A stretch of DNA of 64,000 nucleotides. Source: Lunularia cruciata. Lineage: Eukaryota; Streptophyta; Marchantiopsida; Lunulariales; Lunulariaceae. A program made the translations under genes and the position numbers. Position 1 is the first letter of the stretch, and every line of letters begins with the position of its first letter. Under the pieces are notes generated by a model. It worked only from the letters and a program-made list of their open reading frames with translations. It did not search any database and was not told the DNA's origin. Shown piece after piece: positions 53,503-63,323 of this stretch. The stretch spans positions 31,078,608 through 31,142,607 of the forward strand of contig OX419762.1 of the NCBI GenBank assembly GCA_948567375.1, in the 5' to 3' direction.

Positions 53503-55353
53503 TTGGGAATGGTTGGGTACTATAGGAGGTTCATCTTCTCATTTTCCAACAAGGCTTATGCATTGACCATCTACATGAAGAAGGGTGTAGATTACATGGT
53601 GATTTTGGAAGACAAGGAGGCTCTCAAAGCTTTTGAGGAGCTCAAGCAATCCCTTGTTGTAACTCCAATTCTTGCTAAACCTGATTGGAGTAAGCCTTTC
53701 ATCCTCTACACTGATGCTTCTAATGTAGCTATAGGATGCACTCTTAGTCAATTAGACCAAGATGGGCATGATCATCCAATAGCTTATGCTAGTAGGCAGA
53801 TGGTTTCAGCAGAGAAGAACTACTTTGTCACGGAGAGAGAAGGGTTGGCAATGATTTTTGGTCTCAAGAAGTTTAGACACTACTTGATTGGAGGGAAAGC
53901 CACAATTGTCACGGATCACAAGGCTTTGAAGTACATCTGCAACAAGCGTAATGTTGAAGGGAGACTAGCAAGGTGGATGATACTCTTGTCTGAGTATGAC
54001 TACACAATTGAGGATAGGCCAGGAAAGAAACATGCAAATGTTGATTTATTATCTAGAGCCTATGATCATGATGGAGATGAGCCAGTGGATGATTCCTTCC
54101 CGGATGAGGAGCTCATGACAATCTCAGTCACTCAAGAGGTTCCAATGGAGTACAAGGAGATTGCGGATTTTGTGACAAAAGGTAACTATCCAGAAGGGAT
54201 GCATGCTAGGGAGAGGAAGGCCCTTGCAGCAAGATCTAGACCTTACACAATGGTGGAGGATATTCTTTTTCACCAAGGAGCAAATGGTCTACTTCGAAGA
54301 GTAGTGGGTAAGGAAGATTCTATCCTACTCATAAAGGAGTTTCATGAAGGTTTAGTATGTGGACGACACTTTGCAGGAAAGGTGACTGCTTTCAAGATTC
54401 TAGATGTAGGTTACCATTGGAGAGGGATTTTCAAGGATTGTCTTGATTATTGCAAAACTTGTCATGTTTGTCAAGCTTTTGCTAGAAAGTCTACATCCAC
54501 TCCACCACTTAGATCAATTCCATTGCTAGGACCTTTTGAGAAGTGGGGAATTGATTTTGTAGGTCCTCTCAATAGAACCCCAAGGAACAATCGGTACATT
54601 GTGGTAGTTACTGATTACCTTACCAAGTGGGTTGAGGCTAGACCATTGAGGGACAAGAATGAAGATGAAGTGGGTAGATTTCTTTATGAACGCATTATCA
54701 CTAGGTTTGGATGCCCTTTGGAGTTGGTTTCTGATAGAGGAGGAGAGTTTACAGGAAGCATTACTACAGCCATGCTACAACATTTCTCTATCACGCATAG
54801 AGTAACTACATCCTATAAGCCAAATTCCAATGGCTTGGCAGAGAGAACCAATCAGACCTTGTGCATGATGTTGGCCAAAGATGCAGAAATGGAGGGGGCT
54901 AAACATCATTGGGACAAGAGGATTCATGCAGTTTTGTGGGAGTATAGGACAACCATGAAGACTTCCACCGGATATTCTCCATTTCAATTGGTGTATGGTA
55001 TTGAGTCTACCTTACCTATTCACTTTGATCTTCCTACCTTCCAAAGCATTCATAGGAGATTGAAGAAAGCACAAGGAGGTGATGCAGAGAAGTCAAGGAA
55101 GGATCAACTCATGGAGTTGGAAGAGGCAAGAGCAGTTGCTATGGTTCAAGTGGAGCAAGCCCAAAGGAAACAAAAGGAGAGCTATGACAAGAGGCAAGGC
55201 AAGAAGAAGGTGGAGCCTTTCAAAGAAGGTGATTGGGTAATGTTGTTTGATTCCATTCGATTCAAGAGAGTGCAAAATAAGTTTTTGCCTAAGTACTTTG
55301 GACCTTTCATAGTAGAGAAGGTGTGGCGCAATTACACCTATGATCTCAAGTAG
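53503..55353 (+). CDS. Y2 RT thumb, RNase H and integrase, one open frame of 616 codons
   Basis: This is the best preserved pol piece in the window. RNase H has LYTDASNVAIGCTLSQ, ASRQMVSAEKNYFVTEREGL and IVTDHKALKYI. Integrase has the zinc block CKTCHVCQ, GIDFVGPL, LVSDRGGEF and NSNGLAERTNQT, with the D-x35-E spacing exact. A TAG at 55,351 truncates the last residues (the family frame goes on to about 55,415). It has no start of its own, so it is a fragment of a longer polyprotein. Without RT palm and gag it cannot act alone, though the integrase domain looks intact. Confidence 0.85.
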   Translation: MGMVGYYRRFIFSFSNKAYALTIYMKKGVDYMVILEDKEALKAFEELKQSLVVTPILAKPDWSKPFILYTDASNVAIGCTLSQLDQDGHDHPIAYASRQMVSAEKNYFVTEREGLAMIFGLKKFRHYLIGGKATIVTDHKALKYICNKRNVEGRLARWMILLSEYDYTIEDRPGKKHANVDLLSRAYDHDGDEPVDDSFPDEELMTISVTQEVPMEYKEIADFVTKGNYPEGMHARERKALAARSRPYTMVEDILFHQGANGLLRRVVGKEDSILLIKEFHEGLVCGRHFAGKVTAFKILDVGYHWRGIFKDCLDYCKTCHVCQAFARKSTSTPPLRSIPLLGPFEKWGIDFVGPLNRTPRNNRYIVVVTDYLTKWVEARPLRDKNEDEVGRFLYERIITRFGCPLELVSDRGGEFTGSITTAMLQHFSITHRVTTSYKPNSNGLAERTNQTLCMMLAKDAEMEGAKHHWDKRIHAVLWEYRTTMKTSTGYSPFQLVYGIESTLPIHFDLPTFQSIHRRLKKAQGGDAEKSRKDQLMELEEARAVAMVQVEQAQRKQKESYDKRQGKKKVEPFKEGDWVMLFDSIRFKRVQNKFLPKYFGPFIVEKVWRNYTYDLK

Positions 55354-55464
55354 TTGGGAGGAAGACACTTTGATAGGATTTACCATGATAAGTTGAAGAT
55401 GTACCATAGAAGGTAGAGAGACCTTCACTTTGAGGACAAAGTGAAAACTTAGTCCGGGGGTAAA

Positions 55465-56156
55465 TGTAACACCCATTTGTGCATGTGTGTGGTATTGTGA
55501 TATTTAGCTTGATATTACAAGTACTTAAGAGATATTATTTATATAGAGATAAAGGATGGTTCTATATTAGTCATGGTTAGCTAAAGTTAGTCATAGCTAA
55601 GATAGATAGGACCTTACTTTAGAGGAAGTAGAAAAGATGAGCACCACTATTTTGGATTTTAGTGTGTTGACTTGGTATTATTCCTAGGTGTTTGGCTTTG
55701 AGGAAAGAGTTGAGAAGTCTTGGGCCCGCAAGCCTTTTTGTTTTGGATTCTTCTTTAGTCCAAGGATAGCCCATGTGAAGGAATCCTTGACTTAGTGGTT
55801 GGGTCAAGATAAGACCACATGCTTAGGGGAATATGCCCATGTGAATGGATATTCCTTTCTACTTTTTGACTTTACTTGACTTTTAGTCTAGTAACTTGAG
55901 TTACTATGGTAATTAGTAACTTTGGTATGTAACTATTTCACAAGTATATAAACAAGGGGTGAGGAGGTACTCATCATCCTTTCATTTGCAACTATCTCTC
56001 TCTCATTGAGTTCTCTAGTGAGCAATGTTTTGAGTCTTGGAGTGTTAGCCTTGGAGGAGTATGATGGAGTTGGGGCTCCTTGCCTTCTTAGTCCATGGTG
56101 CGCTACCATAATAGCAATCAGAGGTTCATCCTAAGTGAGAGATAGGCCGGCTCACA
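55465..56156 (+). mobile_element. Y2 3' LTR (692 bp)
   Basis: It runs TGTAACACCC to CCGGCTCACA, after AGTCCGGGGGTAAA. The TATATAAA box is at 55,945-55,952. Confidence 0.9.
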
Positions 56157-58054
56157 GAACGACCTACGTAACCATGCAGCAGGCAATCTTCTTCCATCAG
56201 ATGTTTGCAGGAGCACCAGTGAATTGGGCAAAGCGCTTCCATCACCAAACAAGGCAGATGGTGGTGAATTGGAGAACGGGCTTGCCACCGCATTATTTTG
56301 CACCGTTCGCAGCACATTTCTACTTCGGGCTGAATTTGCTGTCCGAAGATGAGCGTCATTGTATGGTCTCCCACATGCACCCTAATTTGAGACAAGAAGC
56401 AGACAAAGAGGAGCAATAGTAAATACTTCATTTGCAAGCAAATGACGAGTACTTTGCAAGGACGGGACAGTGGAAGATTGAAGATGTTGCCAGTCCGAAG
56501 ACAAAGAAGCGAAGGAAACCCAAAGAAGCCAAATCATCGCCCATCCAACGCAAGACTTGAAGGCTGATGTTGAAGACTACTAACGTTGTAAGAAAGACAT
56601 CATCAGGATTGGAGTCGGATGAAGAAACTGAGTCGCAAGAAGAGGACTCGGAAGAAGAAGAGCTCATGTTGAAAAGTGAGGAGTCTGGGAGCGATAGTGA
56701 GGGAGAACCAGAAGTCCAGCAATCGGTGGTGGTGAGTGAAGCTGGTCAGGCGATGGTGGAGAATATGTCAAGACCAGAGGAGGAGGCAGAGAATCCTGCG
56801 GGGCCGAGTTCAAGAGGCCAAGACGAAGACAGTCCCGACGCTATGAAGATACGAAGATTGCAACTTTGGATGAAGGAGCCGATGACACAGGAAAAGACTC
56901 CAGACGAAGGTGGCAATGATGAAGAAGGAAACTTTGGCGGGATAGCATATTTGACGAAGGTGGTCACACCATTGCTTGAGTTGTTGAAAGAATATCAGAT
57001 GGGAATTGCCCAAGATCAAAGGAAAGGGATGAATGAGCTGCAAGTGGTGAAGCATCTGTTGAATGAAGTGCAGGAGCATCAAGTCCGAAGAAGTGCAGAA
57101 ATTGAAGATCTTTGGAGGGAGGAAGACGCAAGGAAGAAAATGTTGAGGGTGCTACAAGGAAGCTGCACAGAGAAGGAGAAGGAATTGCAGAAGCAAGCCG
57201 GAGAATTGAAGGAGCATGCGATGTGGATCAGTAAGATGAAGGAGGAAGTGAGTGATGTGCGCATCAAAAATGTTCATCTGAAGGCAATGACCATCGTGAT
57301 GGAGCAGGAGCTGGACAGCTTGAAGAAGAGTGCCACAGCAAAAGATCAAGCATGGCAAAGAGAGTTGGCGTCCAGGCAAGAAGAAGAAGAGCGTTTGTAA
57401 GAACTTGTCAAGAGTGCGAAACAAGAGAAGATGCAGTATGCAGAGGAGAAGAAGATGCTCACTACAGAATACAAAGACAAGTTGAAGATGTATCGAGTGG
57501 AGTTGAAGGTAGAACGTTCTCGGGGATATGCATCCAAATCAGTAGGAGACATTGCAGGGAAATTACGAGCACTCTTAAGCACGGAGGCTAAAGGAAGATT
57601 GGAAGAAGCTCGTTTGCATGAGTTGAAGTTACTTGTGCAAGAGACTCGGAAGCGAAGAGCCAAGGACGTGGACATGAATACCTTGCTAATCCCGTTGAGA
57701 GAATGCGTAGATAGGAAAATGTTGGAAGTAGAAAATAATGTTAGTCTTAGATTAGATTTAGTCAATTTGGAGTTAGAGAAAATTTGGACTAGTGTGATAG
57801 TGGATAAGAAACCCAATGTTGCAGATGTAGGAACTCAAGTGTCATCAGACTTGCTAAGTGATGCTTTGGAGAAGAGTGGGTCAGGAGATAAAGCAATAGA
57901 TGGAGTAACCCAAAGTTCAATTGTAGATTGTAGTGTAGAAGTTGTAGAATTAGTGAAGAAATTAGTAGAATCAGTCATACCCGAAGAAGGTGAAATAGTA
58001 GGAAGATCATTGGGTTTGGAAGCCGATGATGAGGTAGTCATTGGATCGGGATAG
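56157..58054 (+). pseudogene. URF in the Z-e LTR, diverged subtype
   Basis: Open stretches lie at 56,135-56,419, 56,567-57,400 and 57,431-58,054. After the conserved block (PPHYFAPFAAHFYFGLNLLS) comes an acidic region (EEDSEEEELMLKSEESGSDS), then about 140 residues of coiled coil (57,030-57,500). The conserved tail follows: LEEARLHELKLLVQETRKRR, VSLRLDLVNLELEKIW, VGTQVSSDLL and a DDEVVIGSG-stop at 58,054. Only a few stops break it. The middle sequence differs from the Z-a/c/f type while the order of parts is the same. Confidence 0.7.
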
Positions 58055-58174
58055 AAGTCAATTTTGAGATAGGAAAGGGCAGATATGAAGAGATAGATTG
58101 TCCCTTGGGATCTGTAGGTAGGAAAGGATGTTAGGAAGCGGTGCCTAGGTAGTCAAGTCTGCCGTTTGCTTCAG

Positions 58175-58182
58175 TATTTAAG
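58175..58182 (+). promoter_or_regulatory. TATTTAAG box in the Z-e LTR
   Basis: It lies 121 bp after the URF stop, in the same setting as the boxes in Z-a and Z-b. Confidence 0.35.
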
Positions 58183-58726
58183 TGGAGCATTCGTAGTATG
58201 ATGTTATTCAGTATTCAAATTTCTAAAGATAGATAAAGCAAAGTGTTGTTTTCAGTACTCATTGCTTAAGCTTAATTCCGACTGTGCAATGCCTTGACAG
58301 ATCTGAAAGGAATTGTAGTGTTGTTAGAATTCTACATTGGTGAGTGCAGTACAAAGTTGATGTGAAGCAATTTTGATCGAGGAAGTTGTGCCTTCAGTGG
58401 AGGGGTGGAACACAATTTTGAGGCGAAATCGGTCTTCGCAGTGAAGTGCCATCTTCGGGAGAATCTGAATCATCACAATCAAGAGTTGATTGGACAGAAT
58501 TGACTATGATGTGATTATGTGTGTGTATTCATGACAAGTTGTCAAGATTGTGAGCTTGTTACTCTCTTCTGGGTGTAGTTTCTACCTGAGAGATTAAAGA
58601 AGCCATCAAGAAGAACTGCAATTGTGACTTTTGACTTTGTATTTGACCAATTCTGGATAGTATCTCTGTGGGAATGAACTTTACTTACCCGATTACCGCA
58701 AAAGTGATATTTGCCGGGTTGTCACA

Positions 58727-59718
58727 ATCCATCCCTGCTGTTGGGCAATCAGGTCAAGGAATTTCTGGCTAGCAGAAGAATTGATCAATTGATGTTGCAT
58801 TTTAGATAAGGATTTTGCCTTAGATTTTGAAGGATACTATTGTCGTTTGGAGGTGGATCAATTTGCTTGAATTTCATATGATCCAAGGAGGTGAGGAGTG
58901 ACAATGAATGTATGAATGAGATGAGCATTTTGGAGTTGTGGTCATTATTGAGGCAAAAGAGGTCATTTCTTGATGGATACCTTAGGAGACAATAGCTCTC
59001 TAAGGAAGCCAATCTGTTGAACAAATCTCACTACCTACAGCAGTTCTCTTACTGATATCAGACCCAATTTTAGATTTAGTAACTTTGTGAGATTGTTGTC
59101 CAAAACAATCCATGATTGCAAGTACAAGTGTAGGTGCAAGTCAAAGGAAAAGTGGTCAAGTACTCACTTGAGTAGAACTAGGCAAAGATGAAGGGGAAAT
59201 AGGTAACCAACAGAATCAATCAGTGAGTGATTGAAGATACGGGTGAGAGGAGGAAGAGTTGGAGACGGTCAAAGTCTTGCAAATGCATGTCCTTGACTGG
59301 CCCCTACCTAAAGAAGATGCTCTTAACAAGGTACAACCACCACCTGCCAATGAGGCATCTTTAGCTAGAGAATCACTACTCACATGGACAATCTCACTGC
59401 TATTATTACCTTGTAATTTTTAATTGTCTTCTTCAGCCATCCCAAATGTGCGTCTTGCTATAGAACGGGGAGGTGAATGAGAGGGAGTTGCCTGAGGGCA
59501 TAAAATTGGGGTCCAACTTGTAGCCGGCATGTCTCCAATAGTTAGATATGGCAGTTGGTTGGATGTAACTTGCAAGGCACTTTGTAGAGATGGAGCACCA
59601 ATTTAATCATGTGTAGTAATAGAATCAACAAAGGGAGCAAACTGCCATTTTCTGAACCATGCAATATCAGCCAGGACTTTGTTCAACTCTGATCCACTAA
59701 ATTCTGGCCAAAACCATC
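58727..59718. other. Unassigned 1-kb segment between Z-e and Z-f
   Basis: It lies between the end of the Z-e LTR and the start of the Z-f LTR and matches nothing else in the window. Minus-strand frames at 59,024-58,785 and 59,809-59,603 have fairly ordinary amino acid composition, but I recognise no family. It may be old host sequence that received both elements, or a piece of another repeat. Confidence 0.4.
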
Positions 59719-60105
59719 TGTGGTGCCCACATTTTTTTGTTTTTTTCAAAATAAAGGAGAAGAAGTGTATAGAGAAGTCGTATTGCGTGTGTATGGCCAA
59801 AGAAGGCAAAGAAAAGAGTCTTCAGGATGAAACCTAAAGTAAAGTGACTTCGGGTCATAAGGCAAAGTACTTGGAAATGCCTTCTCAGCATACAACCCGA
59901 AGTAAAATGTCTTTGTATCAAGGGGAGCTCAACCCGAGGCAAAGACAGTCTAACAACCTTTTGTTGGGGCAAGAAATTCAAGAATGGACCGTTCAAAAAC
60001 CGGCAGCCCATACGCATGAAGGTTGTTTGACAGTGACAAGTGCATGCAGGAGGTGTGATTTCTTGGTAGAAACTCAAAGTGACGGAAGACGAAGAAGCGC
60101 AACTC

Positions 60106-60114
60106 TATAAAAAT
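60106..60114 (+). promoter_or_regulatory. TATA box upstream of URF in Z-f
   Basis: TATAAAAAT lies 27 bp before the URF ATG at 60,133, with the same spacing as in Z-a and Z-c. With a usual start site 25-32 bp downstream, transcription would begin at or just beyond this ATG. Confidence 0.5.
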
Positions 60115-60132
60115 TGAACTTGCAACAACAAA

Positions 60133-62677
60133 ATGTCGAGTAATTTTCCTTTGCCGTTGAGAAGTCATCTTGCATGTGATCGGGGGAAGGGAAATAGTGT
60201 TGGAATTGTGTTAGTGCGCAAGGGAGAAGTCACGAGAGTGAAATCTAGAGAAAGTGAGAAAGTAGAAGAGATGGCAGGAGGAAAGAAGAACTCCAAATTC
60301 ATAGTGAGAAATCATGTGATTTGGAGGTTAGACGTAATAGTGAGGATCAAAGTCTTGAGCCAACTTTGGATCACATTTCTGGCATGGAACTGGAATGTAA
60401 GCTTTCCAAGATTCATGACAGAAATCATCAAGAGTAAGTGTCTCGATCGACCCGAGGAAGAAGGGAAGAGAGGAAATCCAGCTTGCTGGACAGAGTCGGA
60501 TTGGAGACTCATACTTGGGAAGGAGGCAGGCTCGGAGCAAGGAGCCACGTTCTTGGGGAAGGGAGAGATAGCTCAAGAGACTCAAGAGGTGAGAGACGCT
60601 TTCTCTTCAAGAGAAAGAAGAATGGGTATAAGGTTGAGAGTTACAAGGATCCAGTGAAGAGAGGGATTGTGAGTGCTCTCATGGCAATCTTGAAGCCGGA
60701 GAGAACAACTTATGTGATGAAACACTAAGCGGTGTTCTTCCATAAGTTGTTTGCAGAAGAACCTATTAATTGGGCAAGGTGCTTCCATGGGAGGACAAGA
60801 CAGATGGTGTGGAATTTGCAAGATAAGTCGCCTCCACACTACATCATACCGTTTGCAGCACATTTCTACCTCGGGTTGAATTTGCTCAATTCGGCAGAGC
60901 GAAACAGAATGGTGTCTCACTTCCATCCCGACTTAAGAAGAGAAGTTGACGTGGAGGAGCAGCAGTACATTCTCCAAATCCAAAGCACGGATGATTACTA
61001 CATGAAGACGGGTAAGAGCGTGGAGATAGAAGCGAGTACTCCGACAACAAAGAAGAGAGGTCGGCAAGGTGAAGCCAAAGATATCAAGAAACCTCAGAAG
61101 ATGCGGAGAGGCAACCCAAGGCAAGGAATGGTGGTAATTGAGTCGGAGGATGAAGACTCAGAAGGAGATGCCGAGCTCAAGACTGAAGACTAGGAACACA
61201 AGGAAGAGCCTAAGCTAACATTGCAGAGTAGGGATACGAGTAGCAATAGTGATGAAGGGGGAGAAATGACATCGGCTCCATTGGCAGAAGAAGAAGAAGT
61301 TCATACATGGTTGGAAGACAAAGTAACTGTGCCCAAAGAAAAGAAGATTGCAGTATAGCGAGGAGTTTGCTCAAGATGTAAGGCAAAGTGTGAAGTGGGG
61401 TCGAGTAAAGCAAAAGACAAGGTAAGCGAAACCTCGAGAAGTGAGGCATCAATTCTGATACAAAGACTGCAGAGGAGAAGGCAATATCGGGTGAAGAAGA
61501 GGTAAGGACGGAGATTTCTATGCCGGAAGAAGTAGGTGCAAGAAATGGAGTGGAGTACCTGCAGGAAATCATGTGTCCATTGTTGGTGAGGTTGGAATAC
61601 AAGAAGAAGGAGATGCAGTCGACATGTCCGGAGGTGACGACTATGTTGCAGGTATTAGCACAATTAGAAGAAGAGAACTTGGAGTTGAAGAAGAGTGTAA
61701 CCCAAGGAGAAGAGGAAAGGGAAGTGTTGCGAGCAGAGGCAGTGGTGAGAAGTTAGGTAATTGAAGACCTGAAGAGAGAGGTAAATTATCGAGAGGATCT
61801 TGTGAAGAAGAGTGACGTAGCAAGGGAGAGACAAGTAGTGGAGTATGAGATCTTGAAGCATCAATTTGCTAATTCAAGAGTAGAAGTAATCCATGCTATG
61901 GCGAGAGTAGCTGCAAAGGATTAGGAGCTCGATAGAGTGATGGAGAGTGTCAAGGAGAAGAAGCAACTCTGGCAACGAGAGTTGGCGGCACGATACAGAG
62001 AAGAAGACTGATTACGAGAGTTACTTTGTAATCAAGAGGAGAAGGTTGTCCAGAAAGAGAAGGACAAGGAGTCGGTGAAAGCCAAGTTCAAGGAAGAGTT
62101 GGTGATGTATCGAGAGGACTGGCTTGCAGATCAGGAACAAGAAAGGAAGACAAGATTGGAGCCGATAAAGGAGATTGTCCTCCAGATGAATGCAATGTTG
62201 AGTACAGAGGCCAGCGTTCGAATTGAAGAGACGAGACTGCACAAGTTGAAATTGTTGGTGCAAGAGACGAGGCAAAGACAGGCAAAAGACACTTATTTGA
62301 ATGCCTTGTTGATTAGTTTAAGGACTCGGGTAGACAAGAAGATTGTAGAAGTAGAGGATAACATTTCAATTAGACTAGACTTAGTGAAAATAGAGATAGA
62401 AAAGCTTCGGAAAGATGTTCAAGCAAAACCTGAAGTAAATAATGTAGGAGTACAAATGTCTTTGGAGTTACCGATGGAGACATTGGAGAAGAGTGGGTCG
62501 AGAGATAAGGAGTTAGATAGATTACCCACTAGTGGAATTTCAGATCAGGAAAGAGAATTGTTGGATCTGGTAGAAGAATTAGAAGTTGTGAAACCCGAGG
62601 ATATAGTAGTAGGAAGTAAAGTTACTTTGGGTTCGGGTTTGAAAGTCGAGGACGAAGTAGACATCGGATCGGATTAG
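60133..62677 (+). pseudogene. URF in the Z-f 5' LTR, about 850 codons, broken
   Basis: The N-terminus is basic (MSSNFPLPLRSHLACDRGKG), followed by a Trp-rich block (WITFLAWNWNVSFPRFMTEI) and CWTESDWRLILGKEAG. The conserved middle (60,660-60,990) includes MAILKPERTTYVMKH, HGRTRQMVWNL and PPHYIIPFAAHFYLGLNLLN. An acidic stretch (ESEDEDSEGDAELKTED) lies at 61,138-61,193. A long heptad-rich coiled coil covers about 61,590-62,290, then the tail ends DEVDIGSD-stop at 62,675-62,677. Breaks are a frameshift near 60,620, TAA at 60,727, TAG at 61,191, TAG near 61,356 and stops near 61,755, 61,922 and 62,010. I recognise no family. The order of parts suggests a structural or nucleic-acid-associated protein, but this is inference. 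Confidence 0.7.
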
Positions 62678-63242
62678 TAACAGATTTGAGATTTAAAGAG
62701 GCAGAAATTCAAAGTGCAAGTCAGAGTGCTTGTTGGATGTTGGATTCCATAGCCTTGATCTTCATTTTATGTGTTTGATCCTGAGTGAAGTGCAATCGAA
62801 GCAATGCCTTGACAGATCTGAGAGGAATTGTAGTGTTCGTAGTATTCTGCATTTGTGAGTGTAGTGCAAAGTAGATGTGAAGCAATTTCAATCAAGGAAG
62901 TTGTGCCTTCAGTGGAGGGGTGGAACACAATTCTGAGGCAAAGTTGTTTTGCAGTGAAGTGCCGTTTTTAGGAGAGCCTGAATCATCACAATCAAGATTG
63001 TTTGGAAAGAATTGAAGGATTTGTGATTAAGGAGTGTGAATTCATGACAAGACTACAAATCAGTGCTTGTTACTCTCTTTTGGGTGTGGTTTCTACTTGA
63101 GAGATTAAAGACGCAACCAAGAAGAACTACAATTGTTACTTTGCTTTGTATTTGACCAATTCTGACTCGTATCTCTACGGGAACAAACTTTACTTACCCG
63201 ATTACCGCAAAAGTGATATTTGCCGGGTTGTCACATGATTTT

Positions 63243-63260
63243 TGGTGCCCCTGCCGGGGA
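63243..63260 (+). other. Z-f primer-binding site (tRNA-Asp type)
   Basis: TGGTGCCCCTGCCGGGGA lies 7 nt after the LTR end. It is close to the tRNA-Asp complement TGGCGCCGTTGCCGGGGA, with about three differences. Confidence 0.8.
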
Positions 63261-63323
63261 TACAAATCTCGGAAGTGGAAGAATACAAAGCCAAATTTGA
63301 AACTGGGTATCAATGCAATATGA

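Larger units (their letters stand above)
53331..56156 (+). mobile_element. Y2: 5'-truncated Y element
   Basis: It starts inside RT (RLDEANASLNPEKC) and runs through RNase H, integrase and a complete 3' LTR. It matches Y1 47,011-49,835 nearly base for base (2,826 against 2,825 bp). Everything upstream of the RT thumb is missing. Confidence 0.9.
49836..58726 (+). mobile_element. Z-e: Z element, plus strand, cut by Y1 and Y2
   Basis: Visible parts are the gag end, protease, RT, RNase H and integrase start (49,836-53,330), then Y2, then a Z LTR without its beginning (56,157-58,726). Gag before the first knuckle is missing at the Y1 junction. Integrase after its first residues and the LTR start are missing around Y2. 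This is the only Z copy here with pol, and it shows that Z is a Ty3/gypsy element with a pol like that of Y (no chromodomain seen). Confidence 0.75.
56157..58726 (+). mobile_element. Z-e LTR, beginning missing, diverged subtype
   Basis: It begins in the conserved middle of URF (RTTYV, QQAIFFHQMFAGAPVNWAKR) right after the Y2 LTR and ends CCGGGTTGTCACA at 58,726. The URF and the non-coding 3' part are clearly more different from the other Z copies than those are from each other. Confidence 0.75.
59719..63235 (+). mobile_element. Z-f 5' LTR (3,517 bp), complete ends
   Basis: It starts TGTGGTGCCCAC and ends GGGTTGTCACA. The primer site follows 7 nt later and gag after that, so it is a true 5' LTR. 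It holds a 0.4-kb leader, the URF TATA box, URF (60,133-62,677) and a shortened 3' part. Compared with Z-a, about 240 bp including the TATTTAAA region are missing at about 62,703. Confidence 0.85.

Noticed and set aside
49144-56156. The two Y LTRs at 49,144 and 55,465 as the LTR pair of a single element
   Set aside because: The DNA between them includes Z-e pol and a second copy of Y RT to integrase. Each LTR follows its own Y integrase, so there are two Y copies.
60133-62677. URF copies as a tandem host gene family
   Set aside because: Each copy lies between Z LTR ends, next to primer sites, gag or target duplications, and all are broken. They move with the element.
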